A stretch of 14,529 nucleotides of DNA from Irpex lacteus (lineage: Eukaryota; Basidiomycota; Agaricomycetes; Polyporales; Irpicaceae): contig MQVO02000211.1 of the NCBI GenBank assembly GCA_001986395.2, positions 1-14,529 on the forward strand, given 5' to 3'. The notes under the pieces are model-generated. The model saw only the letters and a program-made list of their open reading frames with translations, was not told the origin of the DNA and made no database searches. The position numbers were made by a program, and so were the translations under genes. Below are positions 1 through 6,543 of the stretch, in pieces (position 1 is the stretch's first letter; each line of letters begins with the position of its first letter).

Positions 1-1
1 T

Positions 2-94
2 AGTGCAATAAATACTGTAACAGCTAGTGAAGTAGGAGATTTACTATTAGCTGATCCTATTTGTAAGCCTTTACTCCCCTTTACGAAGTGCTAA
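2..94 (+). other. Short open frame at the window edge, not recognised
   Basis: This frame is open from the window edge and ends at TAA (92-94), giving about 30 residues (…TVTASEVGDLLLADPICK…). The minus strand of the same stretch is also open and hydrophobic (…SPTSLAVTVFIAL), so the coding strand cannot be decided. I recognise neither product. It ends about 30 bases before a palindromic element at 124-169. It could be the tail of a gene lying outside the window or chance. Confidence 0.15.
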
Positions 95-123
95 AATCAA
101 TTGATTTTAGATTCTGAGCTCCC

Positions 124-169
124 CCCAAAAAAACTAGTTAGAATTAATTCTAATTCCTAGTTTTTTGGG
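124..169. repeat. Palindromic element, family P1, copy 1
   Basis: Near-perfect palindrome. The outer arms CCCAAAAAAACTAG and CTAGTTTTTTGGG pair, and the centre TTAGAATTAATTCTAA is itself a perfect palindrome. It can fold as one long hairpin on either strand. Near-identical copies are at 5011-5057, 6916-6961 and 8717-8764, a variant is at 1562-1608, and degenerate or half copies lie elsewhere. It resembles in concept the double-hairpin elements known from fungal mitochondria. Confidence 0.9.
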
Positions 170-264
170 AATGTATAGAAATTTTTAATAATAAACAACA
201 TCTTAACAGATAAAGGGTTAAATGAAATAGTTTATTTAAAATCTATACTTAATTTATATAAGAG

Positions 265-283
265 CAGCCGGACCGCCGGACTG
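265..283. repeat. GC-rich hairpin
   Basis: CAG-CCGG-ACCG-CCGG-A-CTG can fold with CCGG pairing to CCGG and CAG to CTG, with one bulge. It stands out as very GC-rich in an AT-rich background. It lies at the start of the unrecognised frame beginning near 262. Confidence 0.5.
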
Positions 284-377
284 ATTGGATTTTTGCGGTT
301 ACTGACTTTAGCAGAAAAATAAAACAAAATGCGTTACGAGAAGCCTGCTTACAAAGTAATGGAAAAGAACTTGATGC

Positions 378-407
378 CTTCCTTTTTTTTATAAAAAAAA
401 AGGGAAG
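378..407. repeat. Oligo-T/oligo-A hairpin, family P2, copy 1
   Basis: CTTCC plus a T run, a short ATA turn, then an A run plus GGGAAG; the arms pair almost completely. It belongs to a dispersed family also at 1066, 2396, 3837, 5621, 7641, 10327 and 13833. This copy sits inside an otherwise open reading frame. Confidence 0.8.
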
Positions 408-413
408 TAGAGA

Positions 414-659
414 ATGATATTGTGGATTTATTTGAAAAAAAACGGTGTGATTAGTAATGAGGATGCTAAAACAAGGAAACAGCAAATAAAACGTAACGAA
501 TCCATGTGCCAGAATAATAGTAAAGAGATTAAATCTAAAATATTTAGCTCTTTAAAACAGTTAAATGATATACGTAACAAACAGAAAATAAGTATTAAGA
601 TAAAGCTATTGAAATTAATAGCCTTAATAAACCCCACCACCGTGGTGGGCGATAAATAA
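414..659 (+). CDS. Hypothetical lysine-rich reading frame
   Basis: ATG-started frame of 81 codons, rich in Lys, Asn and Ile (IKRNESMCQNNSKEIKSKIF), ending NPTTVVGDK. It begins inside the tail of the preceding degenerate frame and its last codons are supplied by the GC hairpin at 633-649, so the C-terminus is unlikely to be conserved. No family is recognised. It may be the 3' remnant of an intron or plasmid gene, or only a chance AT-rich frame. Confidence 0.2.
   Translation: MILWIYLKKNGVISNEDAKTRKQQIKRNESMCQNNSKEIKSKIFSSLKQLNDIRNKQKISIKIKLLKLIALINPTTVVGDK
633..649. repeat. GC-rich hairpin
   Basis: CCCACCAC and GTGGTGGG are perfect inverted arms around a single C, so the real loop would be three bases. 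It is one of several unrelated GC hairpins scattered in this AT-rich DNA. Confidence 0.7.
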
Positions 660-726
660 TTTAATGTGTTACTAATTTTCTTTTTATTTATTAAAATTTT
701 AGAACCCCCCTTTTTTGGCTACATAA

Positions 727-926
727 GAATCTAAAGTTAATGAGACTCAATCTACTAAATCTGATGTGATTGTTCATCCTAGAGAAGAAGTTAAAACTGA
801 GGGGAAGTTAATAGTGAAGCTAAATCAGAGGTTAAATTGAAGGTGAACAAATCGAAGAAACTTACAGAGTTGAACTACATCAAGTACGTGCGAGGGGAGT
901 TCTTAAGCATAAGGTATTCTATCTAG
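727..926 (+). pseudogene. Degenerate Lys/Glu/Ser-rich reading frame, not recognised
   Basis: The first part reads ESKVNETQSTKSDVIVHPRE and then EEVKTE. The sense continues one frame over as GEVNSEAKSEVKLKVNK, then KKLTELNYIKYVRGEF, to TAG at 924-926. A single missing base in the run near 800 (…ACTGAGGGGAAG…) would restore one frame. The charged, low-complexity first half resembles a linker or tail. I do not recognise the family. The frameshift suggests a decayed gene. Confidence 0.3.
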
Positions 927-1065
927 ACAGACACTAGATAAGAATAAAATTTTATTGGAAGGATAGCAAGTTCGCACCTGTTGATTCTTAGTGTTTGGGC
1001 CACGGAAACCGTCTTATTCTAATGTAAACCCTAACCCACTTTCATACACTAGCCTCCCTTTATTT

Positions 1066-1083
1066 CCTTTTTATTAAAAAAGG
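1066..1083. repeat. Oligo-T/oligo-A hairpin, family P2, copy 2
   Basis: CCTTTTT-ATT-AAAAAAGG, short arms that pair. It lies in DNA where I see no gene. Confidence 0.6.
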
Positions 1084-1218
1084 GGTAAAGTATATTCAGT
1101 TTCAATAAGGAATTAGTATGTGGGAACCCCATAGTTAAATTAAATACAACATTATCTCTATCATAACCTAATAATATACTAAATATAGTTAAAATAGACA
1201 AAGGTATTGTCATATTAG

Positions 1219-1545
1219 TACTTTAATGTTTATGTCCATATAGACATTTATTCCCCACGTGGATTATTATATAATGTTAAATATTATACTCTTAATGAAT
1301 ATATTGCTGTGAATGTAGCTGATGCCTGTAGTAATATAAGACATATATATCCACATACAGTACAAATTCCATATAATGATTATAATTATCTGAACTATAG
1401 TAACCTCTTAGACCAGGCAAAGGGATTAAAGGCTATTAACATAGTAGTATTACTAATTGATAAATATTCTATTAATACTCCAAATTTACGCATATATTGA
1501 GTTTCTGACATATATAACCAGCTGACAGAAATAAAAATGCTTTAA
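1219..1545 (+). CDS. Unrecognised open frame, TGA read as Trp
   Basis: A frame of about 108 codons runs from the TAG at 1216 to TAA at 1543 if the TGA at 1498-1500 is tryptophan. The product includes YSPRGLLYNVKYYTLNEYIA, NIRHIYPHTVQIPYNDYN and INIVVLLIDKYSINTPNL. It has no ATG near its start; GTG at 1309 is one possible start. Composition (Asn, Tyr, Ile) fits AT-rich mitochondrial or plasmid genes. It ends just before the palindrome at 1562. I cannot name the family. Confidence 0.35.
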
Positions 1546-1561
1546 AGAAAGCATGACAATA

Positions 1562-1608
1562 CCCCAAAAACACTAGTAATTATAAATAATTCTAACTAGT
1601 TTTTTTGG
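1562..1608. repeat. Palindromic element, family P1, variant copy
   Basis: CCCCAAAAACACTAG … CTAGTTTTTTTGG with a diverged AT centre. It directly abuts the nad5 fragment at 1609-1791. Confidence 0.75.
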
Positions 1609-1791
1609 AAGAAGAGAGATTACTAAAACATATGCACTTACCCTTATAGCTAACATCATCATGCTTAATTGAGAGATAATAGATAAAGCTATTACTCTTT
1701 TTATATCATTAAATACTACTGCTATTAAACCACTTATATATGTAGTAAACCCAGCTAATCATAATATAACTAATCATACCAATAAAAATAC
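1609..1791 (-). pseudogene. nad5: NADH dehydrogenase subunit 5, internal fragment
   Basis: Read on the minus strand with TGA as Trp, this gives LLVWLVILWLAGFTTYISGL, then NDIKRVIALSIISQLSMMML and AIRVSAY. This matches the central part of NAD5 (family pattern AGF…DIKK-IA-ST-SQL--M), just ahead of the conserved HAFFKALLF block. NAD5 is a proton-pumping membrane subunit of complex I. The piece uses TTA, AGA and TGA codons. It is bounded on both sides by P1 palindromes (1562-1608 and 1790-1826), and neither start nor stop is present. The protein block that should come next, HAFFKALLF, is found about 9.4 kb away on the other strand at 11172, with different codon use. It is either a decayed fragment or one part of a split gene. 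Confidence 0.75.
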
Positions 1792-1826
1792 ACTAGGAAT
1801 TAGAAATAATTCTTAGCGTTTTTTTA
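1790..1826. repeat. Degenerate P1 palindrome
   Basis: ACTAGGAATTAGAAATAATT followed by CTTAGCGTTTTTTT is recognisable as a P1 element with eroded arms. It marks the other boundary of the nad5 fragment. Confidence 0.5.
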
Positions 1827-1867
1827 TTATTTTATTGTGTATACTTTTTTATAACTTTTTATTTTAT

Positions 1868-1993
1868 TTATTCATTTGTTGAATCAGTTGTAGGTTTAGC
1901 TGATTTATCAGCACTAGGACTAGTAGATTCTGTCGCAGCTGGATTAGAGGTATCTGTAGTAGTGTTAGGTTTAGGTACAGAATCCTTATAGGC
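1868..1993 (-). CDS. C-terminal part of an unrecognised Ser/Thr/Pro-rich frame
   Basis: Minus-strand frame ending at TAA (1868-1870) and reading AYKDSVPKPNTTTDTSNPAA followed by TESTSPSADKSAKPTTDSTN. It is about 41 residues of low-complexity Ser/Thr/Pro/Asp, closed upstream by TAA about 40 bases from the tRNA-Arg gene. Such tails occur on mitochondrial plasmid or intron proteins, but there is no domain to identify. It could be a truncated gene tail. Confidence 0.3.
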   Translation of the reverse strand, partial: AYKDSVPKPNTTTDTSNPAATESTSPSADKSAKPTTDSTNE

Positions 1994-2032
1994 TTAATAA
2001 AAATAAAGAGATAATGGATTAAGAAATTTATT

Positions 2033-2105
2033 AGTATCTTATTGGACTCGAACCAATATAATATGTTTCGTAAACATATACTACTACCAATTAAGCTAAA
2101 GATAC
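2033..2105 (-). tRNA. trnR: tRNA-Arg (anticodon ACG)
   Basis: Cloverleaf on the minus strand: acceptor GTATCTT/AAGATAC, anticodon stem TATGT/ACATA with loop TTACGAA (anticodon ACG), and T arm ATTGG-TTCGAGT-CCAAT. The discriminator is T and no CCA is encoded, as usual for mitochondria. It would decode CGN arginine codons, which occur in the CTA-style genes here (cob, nad1, nad4L, nad5 3' piece, cox3), whereas the TTA-style pieces use AGA. Confidence 0.9.
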
Positions 2106-2138
2106 TCAACTCTAATTTAAATAAATAAATAAATTTTT

Positions 2139-2156
2139 GAGGACGTGAGCGTCCTC
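2139..2156. repeat. GC-rich hairpin
   Basis: GAGGACG-TGAG-CGTCCTC: seven perfect pairs around a four-base loop, about 35 bases from the tRNA-Arg gene. A processing or structural role is possible but unproven. Confidence 0.7.
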
Positions 2157-2292
2157 CTCCCGGCTCTAACGTTTAGCACAAATCTAAGATATTCTTTTTT
2201 ATTTAATACATAGATATAAATAAGCTTGTAAGCAAAATATATTCCTTTTCCGTGTATATTATTTGCTTACATAGCTTACACTATGGATTGCT

Positions 2293-2588
2293 TTAATAAA
2301 TTTTTTTTACTGAAACATGATAAACACCAATATCTGTGGCAGCTTGTCTTACTAGGGTAGATAGTCTATTCGTTTGTGAAAACATTTGTGACTTCCCTTT
2401 TTTTTTATTAAAAAAAAAAAGGATAGAGTGTGCCTTAGCAAGACTATACTTAAGCATACGAGCCCTATCTTTTTCCTTTAATTCTTCGGAACGATTATGG
2501 TTACTCTCACTAATTTTAGCTCTACCCTCTTCAGATAAAGTATGAACTTTAGTATAATAGGCTTCTTTCATCTTAGCTATAGTCTATT
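2293..2588 (-). pseudogene. GIY-YIG-type homing endonuclease, C-terminal remnant with in-frame hairpin
   Basis: Minus-strand frame containing IAKMKEAYYTKVHTLSEEG, RAKISESNHNRSEELKEKD and RARMLKYSLAKAHSI, typical of the NUMOD3-like DNA-binding repeats at the end of GIY-YIG homing endonucleases. It ends in VRQAATDIGVYHVSVKKIY, a NUMOD1-like helix-turn-helix. The catalytic GIY-YIG domain is absent. A TAG precedes IAKMKEA where Glu (SEETIAKMKEA pattern) is expected. The oligo-T/A hairpin at 2396-2422 sits between the two DNA-binding parts and is translated in frame as FFFNKKKG. Such proteins cut DNA to spread introns; this copy cannot cut. Confidence 0.7.
2396..2422. repeat. Oligo-T/oligo-A hairpin, family P2, copy 3
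   Basis: CC plus T10, ATT, A10 plus GG. It is inserted inside the endonuclease remnant without breaking its reading frame. Confidence 0.85.
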
Positions 2589-2640
2589 TAAAATTTAGTA
2601 TAACCTAAAGAGCTTCCTGCTTTTTTTAAAGTATTCTACT

Positions 2641-2706
2641 AAAAAAAAACTAGGACCCAGCCCAAAAGTGGATTGGATTGTGGACAGAAATAATTAGTTT
2701 TTTTGG
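2641..2706. repeat. P1-related palindrome with foreign centre
   Basis: The arms AAAAAAAAACTAG (left) and TTAGTTTTTTTGG (right) match P1 arms, but the centre (AGCCCAAAAGTGGATTGGAT region) is unrelated and GC-richer than the usual core. It looks like a chimeric or invaded element. Confidence 0.45.
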
Positions 2707-2744
2707 AGTTTAGAAAAAGGGCTTTATCTTAAAATCATTTACTT

Positions 2745-2856
2745 TTCAGCTTATGATAGAATGTTCTAGTTTAAGCACTATTGAAACGATAACAAGTAAC
2801 ATAGCTTGATGTGTATAGAGCTAAACCAATACTTTGAATTTGATTACAATTATTTA
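2745..2856 (-). pseudogene. Possible NADH dehydrogenase subunit 6 remnant
   Basis: The minus strand reads NNCNQIQSIGLALYTSS in one frame and AMLLVIVSIVLKLEHSIISW in the next (TGA as Trp). This recalls the NAD6 pattern of an 'IQ-IG--LYT' turn followed by a hydrophobic helix 'LL--VSIVLL-A'. A frame change lies between the halves and the usual 'A-IGAI' motif is missing. Further upstream on the minus strand short pieces (NSSYSSSEHGAEGN, GTLFLGSYITE) are open but unassigned. The identification is weak; a decayed nad6 or another membrane-protein fragment are both possible. Confidence 0.35.
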
Positions 2857-3081
2857 TAATAGGTGTTGCAGATGATCCTGTTATGCTTGTATTAAGGCTT
2901 AAGTTAAAATGATTTAGATCTTTACCTTACTCTGTGATGTATGAGCCTAGGAAAAGGGTTCCTGTTTTATTATTATTAGTTAAGTAAGAGTTTGAAACAT
3001 GTTACCCTCAGCTCCGTGTTCAGAAGAGGAATAACTTGAATTTACAATTAGAATAGTGTAAATAATCAATTTAACCATAAC

Positions 3082-3159
3082 CCTAAAAAACTAATTAATT
3101 ATCCCGGTATTATTAAAATTTAATTAAATTAAATTTTAATTAGAGCCTAGTTTTTTTGT
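3082..3159. repeat. Long P1-like palindrome containing a shared AT repeat
   Basis: CCTAAAAAACTAATTAATTA on the left and CTAGTTTTTTTG on the right are P1-like arms. Between them lies a 37-base segment (3107-3143), itself palindromic around AATTTAATTAAATTAAATT, that is repeated exactly at 9660-9696. Confidence 0.6.
3107..3143. repeat. 37-bp AT repeat, copy 1
   Basis: Identical, by eye, to 9660-9696 in the same orientation. It is nested in a P1-like palindrome here but stands after the first cob exon at the second site. Confidence 0.85.
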
Positions 3160-3220
3160 TGAGGAATGGTAGGAGTAAATAAAAATACATTAATGATCCT
3201 CCCAAATTAAAAATAAATAA

Positions 3221-3236
3221 ACCCTCGTCCGAGGGT
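3221..3236. repeat. GC-rich hairpin
   Basis: ACCCTCG-TC-CGAGGGT, seven perfect pairs, in an AT-rich gap. Confidence 0.6.
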
Positions 3237-3384
3237 AACTATATATAAATTTAATATCTGAACTAACAAAATATAACTTATATATTTAATTATCTTTTCT
3301 TTAAAATTATTTTTTTTTTTATAAATAAATGATTAACAATACTATGGTTGTACTGGCACCATTCCATTTGGGGTCTATTTTTTA

Positions 3385-3717
3385 TTATTTTTTTATATCT
3401 AGCTCCTCAGATTTAAGCACTTTAATAATATGTTTAATTCTGTTAAAACTTAAATAATATTGATAACAAGTAAAAATAAAGGCAAAAAATAAAGCTATAT
3501 ATAAAATGTAAATAGGATTATTTATATAACTGTTTGATAGTAATAATAAGAAACTAGTTCCACCTAAAAATCTTAATGTTCTTATGAAAAATGTAGAATT
3601 TAATTTAATTAAATTATCAGGTAGTGTTGGAGTTGAATACCCTTTTTTTACCCCAATAATTAGCCTAGATAAAATACTGATTTGATTTAATTTTTGGATT
3701 TTATTTAATTTTTGCAT
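3385..3717 (-). CDS. Conserved-type hypothetical mitochondrial membrane protein
   Basis: Complete ATG-to-TAA frame of 110 codons in AT-rich codon style. The N-terminal third is basic and polar (QISILSRLIIGVKKGYSTPT, LPDNLIKL). Two hydrophobic segments follow: FLGGTSFLLLLSN (about residues 50-63) and PIYILYIALFFAFIFTCYQY (about 68-87). It ends with a charged tail, NRIKHIIKVLKSEELDIKK. From memory, small proteins with the pattern 'YSTPTLP-N--K…RIKH--K--KS--L' recur in basidiomycete and other fungal mitogenomes as uncharacterised proteins, often near plasmid-derived genes. That match is recollection, not a search. The frame is undamaged, unlike most of its neighbours. Confidence 0.6.
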   Translation of the reverse strand: MQKLNKIQKLNQISILSRLIIGVKKGYSTPTLPDNLIKLNSTFFIRTLRFLGGTSFLLLLSNSYINNPIYILYIALFFAFIFTCYQYYLSFNRIKHIIKVLKSEELDIKK

Positions 3718-4079
3718 AATATTTATGAAATTAAATATACTACTAAAAATCTATATATAAAATTTTTATTTTTATACATAAATAAAGATAGTATTAATGT
3801 ACTTAGATAATTAAAATTTTTATACTTAGCTTCTTTCCTTTTTTTAATAAAAAGGTATATACTTAAAAAATAGTTAATTATCATTTAACAATCCACTTAA
3901 GAAATAATATACATACGTTTATTTTTTTCTCAGGTCCTGATAATTAAGTGTTTTATAAATAGATACAATATTTATGAATGTTAATATACTACACTAAATA
4001 ATTATTTTATTATTTTGTATCTCAATTAATAATAGTGCTTCTTTTAAGATTTCAATTTTATATTATTTTAATATTTCCT
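3718..4079. other. AT-rich stretch without a recognisable gene
   Basis: There is no convincing frame on either strand. It holds the P2 hairpin at 3837-3855 and a diverged short repeat: ATATTTATGAA followed by an ATATACTAC tract occurs near 3720 and again near 3970. Confidence 0.5.
3837..3855. repeat. Oligo-T/oligo-A hairpin, family P2, copy 4
   Basis: CC-T8-AAT-AAAAA-GG in intergenic DNA, with shorter A arm than other copies. Confidence 0.6.
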
Positions 4080-4227
4080 AAATCCCCTGATGCGAGTTAA
4101 TGTAATGGAAAGCATAAAGAGCCTGGTAAGCTCATAGAGTATAATCCAATTCAGAACACTCTATTCTTTCTTCTTTAATTATAATTAATTTCTTTTGGTT
4201 AGTAACCTTTGTGGAACGATAGTGGAA

Positions 4228-4441
4228 CCTTGGTCCCCACCTTCCCCCACCTTCACCACCTTCATCTATTTTCCTTACGTGCCTCTATTTCGATTTTACC
4301 ATACCTCGAGTCATTACCTGAGCCATGAATTAGTTACCTAACACATTTAGTTAAAATAGCTTTAAGGTGTTCCCGACAATTTGATAGTTTTTAGCAATAG
4401 GTTTCCTTTTGCTAGAGGCCAAGTAAAGTTTCTCACACCTT
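4228..4441 (-). ncRNA. Possible group II intron 5' remnant (domain I-like)
   Basis: On the minus strand the stretch begins GTGTGAGAAAC, matching the GUGYG start of group II introns. It continues through AAATTGTCGGGAACACC and AATGACTCGAGGTATGG, which I recall as resembling domain I of bacterial-type group II introns. It is GC-richer than its surroundings and closed to translation. It runs into a purine-rich GGTG/GGGAAGG tract (about 4229-4262). I see no domain V and no reverse transcriptase, so at most the 5' part remains. The remnant follows the decayed endonuclease tail at 4470-4612 on the same strand. Confidence 0.35.
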
Positions 4442-4469
4442 ACCCTAAATCTTACCTTTTAATTAATCT

Positions 4470-4612
4470 CTAAAGCAACACTATAAAAATATAATCCTTT
4501 ATACTCTTATGAGTATCTAAATACCTGCTAATTGTTTTTAGCACTCATTTTTAATTCTTTAGTTGCTTCTAATTTAGAACTAAAAGTAGGTTTATTATCA
4601 TTTAGCAATATA
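4470..4612 (-). pseudogene. Homing endonuclease C-terminal tail (NUMOD1-like), degenerate
   Basis: Minus-strand pieces LNDNKPTFSSKLEATKELKM, then RYLDTHK in another frame, then YKGLYFYSVAL in a third. These fit the typical C-terminus of intron endonucleases, in which a short helix-turn-helix (SKLEATKEL…) is followed by 'YLDTHKEYKGLYFYS'. At least two frameshifts and a stop break it, and there is no catalytic domain nearby. It probably marks the end of a lost intron. Confidence 0.6.
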
Positions 4613-4905
4613 AATTATTGTTAACACTTTTGTATACCCATACAGAAACAGTTTAATTAACAGCCTTTTTAATATTATTTAATAATAAATCTTTTTCTGC
4701 CTTTGTTTAACCCTTTCCCCCCCAAATTTAATTTATTTTTAGTTTTTTGCTACTTTTTTTGGGTGGGACTGGCAAACAGACTCTAACTGTAAATGTGGCT
4801 AATGTAATGTAATATGTTCTACTCTTGATTAATTTATATCCTCTAACTAAAACTCTTCTCTTATTTTTATTTTGGCTCCCCACAAAGAATAATTTTATTC
4901 TTTAT

Positions 4906-5006
4906 TTAGTTAAGTTCAATAGCATCCTTTAGGTAGCTTTATGTTAGCACACAGAATACTAAGCTTGAGTTAAACTTACTGCTAGTTCTAGACCAACTAG
5001 TCCAAC
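4906..5006 (-). pseudogene. atp6: ATP synthase subunit a (atp6), 3' fragment with frameshift
   Basis: The minus strand reads VGLVGLELAVSLTQA, then after a shift FCVLT-stop-SYLKDAIELN and TAA. This is the conserved C-terminus of ATP6 (family pattern 'GLE-AVA--QAYVF--LT--YL-DAIELH'), the proton-channel subunit of F1Fo ATP synthase. One base is missing from the Tyr codon (GCT TA-GTA TTC), and a TAA stands between CVLT and SYL. The upstream end lies only four bases from the P1 palindrome at 5011-5057, so the rest of the gene is not attached. Codons are CTA-style. It is a decayed or displaced gene end. Confidence 0.7.
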
Positions 5007-5010
5007 AAAT

Positions 5011-5057
5011 CCCAAAAAAAACTAGTTAGAATTATTTCTAATTCCTAGTTTTTTGGG
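5011..5057. repeat. Palindromic element, family P1, copy 2
   Basis: Same arms as copy 1 with core TTAGAATTATTTCTAA, identical in the core to the copy at 6916-6961. It abuts the truncated end of the atp6 fragment. Confidence 0.9.
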
Positions 5058-5108
5058 TTAAGCGTATGGAATTAGTAAAAGATTAATATAAAATAAATTA
5101 AATAAAAG

Positions 5109-5151
5109 TTTTTTTGGGAGAACTATTTAAAATTAATACCATTTTTCTTTT
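5109..5151. repeat. P1 half-arm followed by a copy of the atp8 5' segment
   Basis: A P1-like arm end (TTTTTTTGGGA) is followed after a few bases by ATTAATACCATTTTTCTTTT at 5132-5151. The same 20 bases occur at 8261-8280, where they encode the conserved LIPFFF start of ATP8. Both are preceded by a G run like a P1 arm end. Confidence 0.6.
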
Positions 5152-5463
5152 CTTTTAATTTTATTTTAAATAAAAGTAAGATAAATTATTTAGGGGAGAG
5201 GACCTGACATGTAAACAATTGATACTCTAACCAATAATCGGAAACTAGAAATCAGGGATTAGTATTGCATAATAAATTCAAATGAGTTGGTACAAAAGAG
5301 ATAAATTAAATTTATTTATAGAGGAGATATAAGAATAATAAAAAAGAAATAATTTGTTTTATTTTATATATAAAAAAAGGATAAAGGGAAGGGTAAAGGG
5401 GAGTATAACTATCTCTTTCAACTGAAGAGGCTGACCATTAACTTAAATTTAAATTAGATTATA
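5152..5463. other. AT-rich stretch without a recognisable gene
   Basis: No convincing frame on either strand. On the minus strand near 5221-5245 there is a D-arm-like run (ATTATTGGTTAGAG) without a matching T arm, so no tRNA is called. Confidence 0.4.
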
Positions 5464-5739
5464 GCGTAACCAGTCTCTGAAGATTCCATAACAATAGACA
5501 TTGAACTGTGTAAAATACCACAGATATTCTTAACATTTACCATAGAATGTTACTGCCTATCTCCTGAGATAATTTTATTTATATTTGTAGGAAGAGCATA
5601 TAAAAATATATTTTTATTAATCTTTTTTTTATTAAAAAGGAGGGGGAGGACAAAAAAAAAGGAAGCAGGGACAGATATAGGTTTCGTATAATCTCTTTTG
5701 ATCTCTACGAAATATTCCCGGAATATATGGACATTATGT
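5464..5739 (-). ncRNA. Possible group I intron following the cob exon
   Basis: Read on the minus strand, the cob exon at 5740-5934 meets a TAA in its frame at once, as at a 5' splice site. Further on are candidate core elements: AGTTCAATGTCTATT (5493-5507) and TTCAGAGACTGGTTACGC (about 5464-5481). Their GTCT and AGAC could form P7, and the second string recalls the S element of group I introns. The P2 hairpin (5621-5640) lies inside. No clear downstream cob exon follows, so the intron's end is not defined. Confidence 0.4.
5621..5651. repeat. P2 hairpin (copy 5) plus a 21-bp G-rich repeat
   Basis: TCTTTTTTTTATTAAAAAGG forms a short T/A hairpin. It runs into a 21-base string at 5631-5651 (ATTAAAAAGGAGGGGGAGGA plus C) that is repeated exactly at 6714-6734. 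Confidence 0.7.
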
Positions 5740-5934
5740 TTATCCAAGGAAAGCAATAGCCATCATAAGAACAAGGATGATTACACCAATAGACCATGGT
5801 AGAATCCGTGGAGCCTTGTATGATCCGTAGTATAGACCTCGAGCGATGTGTAGGTATACAAAGATGAAGAAGAATGAAGCTACATTAGCGTGGATGTATC
5901 GAATCAACCATCCGTAGTTTACGTCTCGCATAAT
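5740..5934 (-). CDS. cob: Cytochrome b, single internal exon
   Basis: The minus strand reads [20 protein letters not shown], then [20 protein letters not shown] and [20 protein letters not shown]. This is the cytochrome b segment covering transmembrane helix B and the start of C, including the heme-liganding His of 'HANxASFFF' and the second His of '[13 protein letters not shown]'. Cytochrome b carries the two hemes and quinone sites of complex III in the inner membrane. The 3' splice acceptor is inferred from ACCTGCG before ATT ATG, where group I introns end in G and the codon I-M is conserved. The exon's sequence is fully intact, in CTA/CGA/TGG codon style. Flanking exons are not adjacent: the N-terminal exon lies on the other strand at 9521-9598, and the C-terminal half is not in the window. 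Confidence 0.9.
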   Translation of the reverse strand: MMRDVNYGWLIRYIHANVASFFFIFVYLHIARGLYYGSYKAPRILPWSIGVIILVLMMAIAFLG

Positions 5935-5955
5935 CGCAGGTGTTATAATAACTCG

Positions 5956-6543
5956 TTAGTTTTGCAGTGTAGAATAGAAGCTGTATCGGCCTAGGTAAGC
6001 CTTCCCTGTGTCAATGTTACGAGAAACAGCACGAGAAGTACGAGATAGGCCAATAGCCTCTTGAGCGTCTCCATAGTTGGTATATGGAGTAGTGTTAACT
6101 AGTACACCATTATCATAAATATAAATAGAACGTGATGTAACAGTTCGAGCAATAGCCTTTGCGTATTCGAGTTGATTCATTTCAGGAGTACGTTCCACAG
6201 GCACTTCATAATTCAGTACCTCTGAAATAGTGTCTGATTCTGGTGCAATTCCAGTAACATTACTGTTGGTATAACGTCCTGAGTTGATATACTTACTAAT
6301 TAGTACAAGGAGCTTACGACCTTGAATTAGATAAGCATAACCCCACTTGTACATATACAGAGCTAGACACCATAGAGAGAAATCAACACCCTTTCGAGTT
6401 TGGAATGGCATAGAAAGGAAAAAAGGCATTAGATAGTCGTATAGCGCATCAATATTAATAATTGAAATAGTGATAACGCTAGTGTTTCGGTTTAGTGTAC
6501 TACTAATTACTGGAGCTGCTCTATCAATAGTGAATGTACACAT
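5956..6543 (-). CDS. LAGLIDADG homing endonuclease, C-terminal part only
   Basis: Open frame of 195 codons ending 21 bases before the cob exon. It contains IINIDALYDYLMPFF, PFQTRKGVDFSLWCLALYMY, a 'KWGYAYL-QGRKLL-LISKYIN-GRY' stretch, and a C-terminal NUMOD1-like module (RSIYIYDNGVLVN, QEAIGLSRTSRAVSRNIDTG, KAYLGRYSFYS). This is the second half of the large LAGLIDADG enzymes found in fungal cob and cox1 introns. Full members run to roughly 350-450 residues; here the N-terminal half and a clear LAGLIDADG helix are missing. The upstream end runs straight into a nad4L piece in another frame. The ATG at 6543 is therefore probably not a genuine start, and endonuclease activity is unlikely. Confidence 0.75.
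   Translation of the reverse strand: MCTFTIDRAAPVISSTLNRNTSVITISIINIDALYDYLMPFFLSMPFQTRKGVDFSLWCLALYMYKWGYAYLIQGRKLLVLISKYINSGRYTNSNVTGIAPESDTISEVLNYEVPVERTPEMNQLEYAKAIARTVTSRSIYIYDNGVLVNTTPYTNYGDAQEAIGLSRTSRAVSRNIDTGKAYLGRYSFYSTLQN

Larger units (their letters stand above)
262..460 (+). pseudogene. Degenerate reading frame interrupted by an oligo-T/A hairpin, not recognised
   Basis: After a TAA, a frame stays open through GAG CAG CCG…, encoding TDWIFAVTDFSRKIK and then ALREACLQSNGKELDAF. It then runs into the oligo-T/A hairpin at 378-407, which would encode LFFIKKKG. Past the hairpin, the most protein-like continuation is in another frame (VENDIVDLFEKKRCD, then TAG), as if the hairpin had been inserted and shifted the frame. 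The amino acid mix looks like a real soluble protein rather than noise. I cannot assign a family. A plasmid or intron gene is possible but this is a guess. Confidence 0.3.

Noticed and set aside
249..485. Minus-strand open frame of 78 codons over the first oligo-T/A hairpin
   Set aside because: The Phe/Lys runs come from the hairpin and the rest has no protein-like pattern; the plus strand reads better.
2336..2545. Plus-strand open frame of 69 codons
   Set aside because: Antisense to the endonuclease remnant, which has recognisable NUMOD3-like repeats.
4084..4155. tRNA-Thr-like stretch on the plus strand (GAGC-CTGGTAA-GCTC looks like an anticodon arm with GGT)
   Set aside because: The acceptor ends do not pair, there is no recognisable T arm, and the outer anticodon pair is A-A.
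5195..5250. tRNA-like D arm on the minus strand (ATTATTGGTTAGAG)
   Set aside because: No T arm with a GTTC-type loop and no acceptor pairing could be found.
5395..5425. VILPF reading on the minus strand as a possible next cob exon
   Set aside because: Only about five residues match the expected YVLPFGQMS and no further cob sequence follows.
5550..5756. Minus-strand open frame of 68 codons after the cob exon
   Set aside because: It starts in another frame within the exon end and runs through the hairpin repeats; it is better explained as intron sequence.
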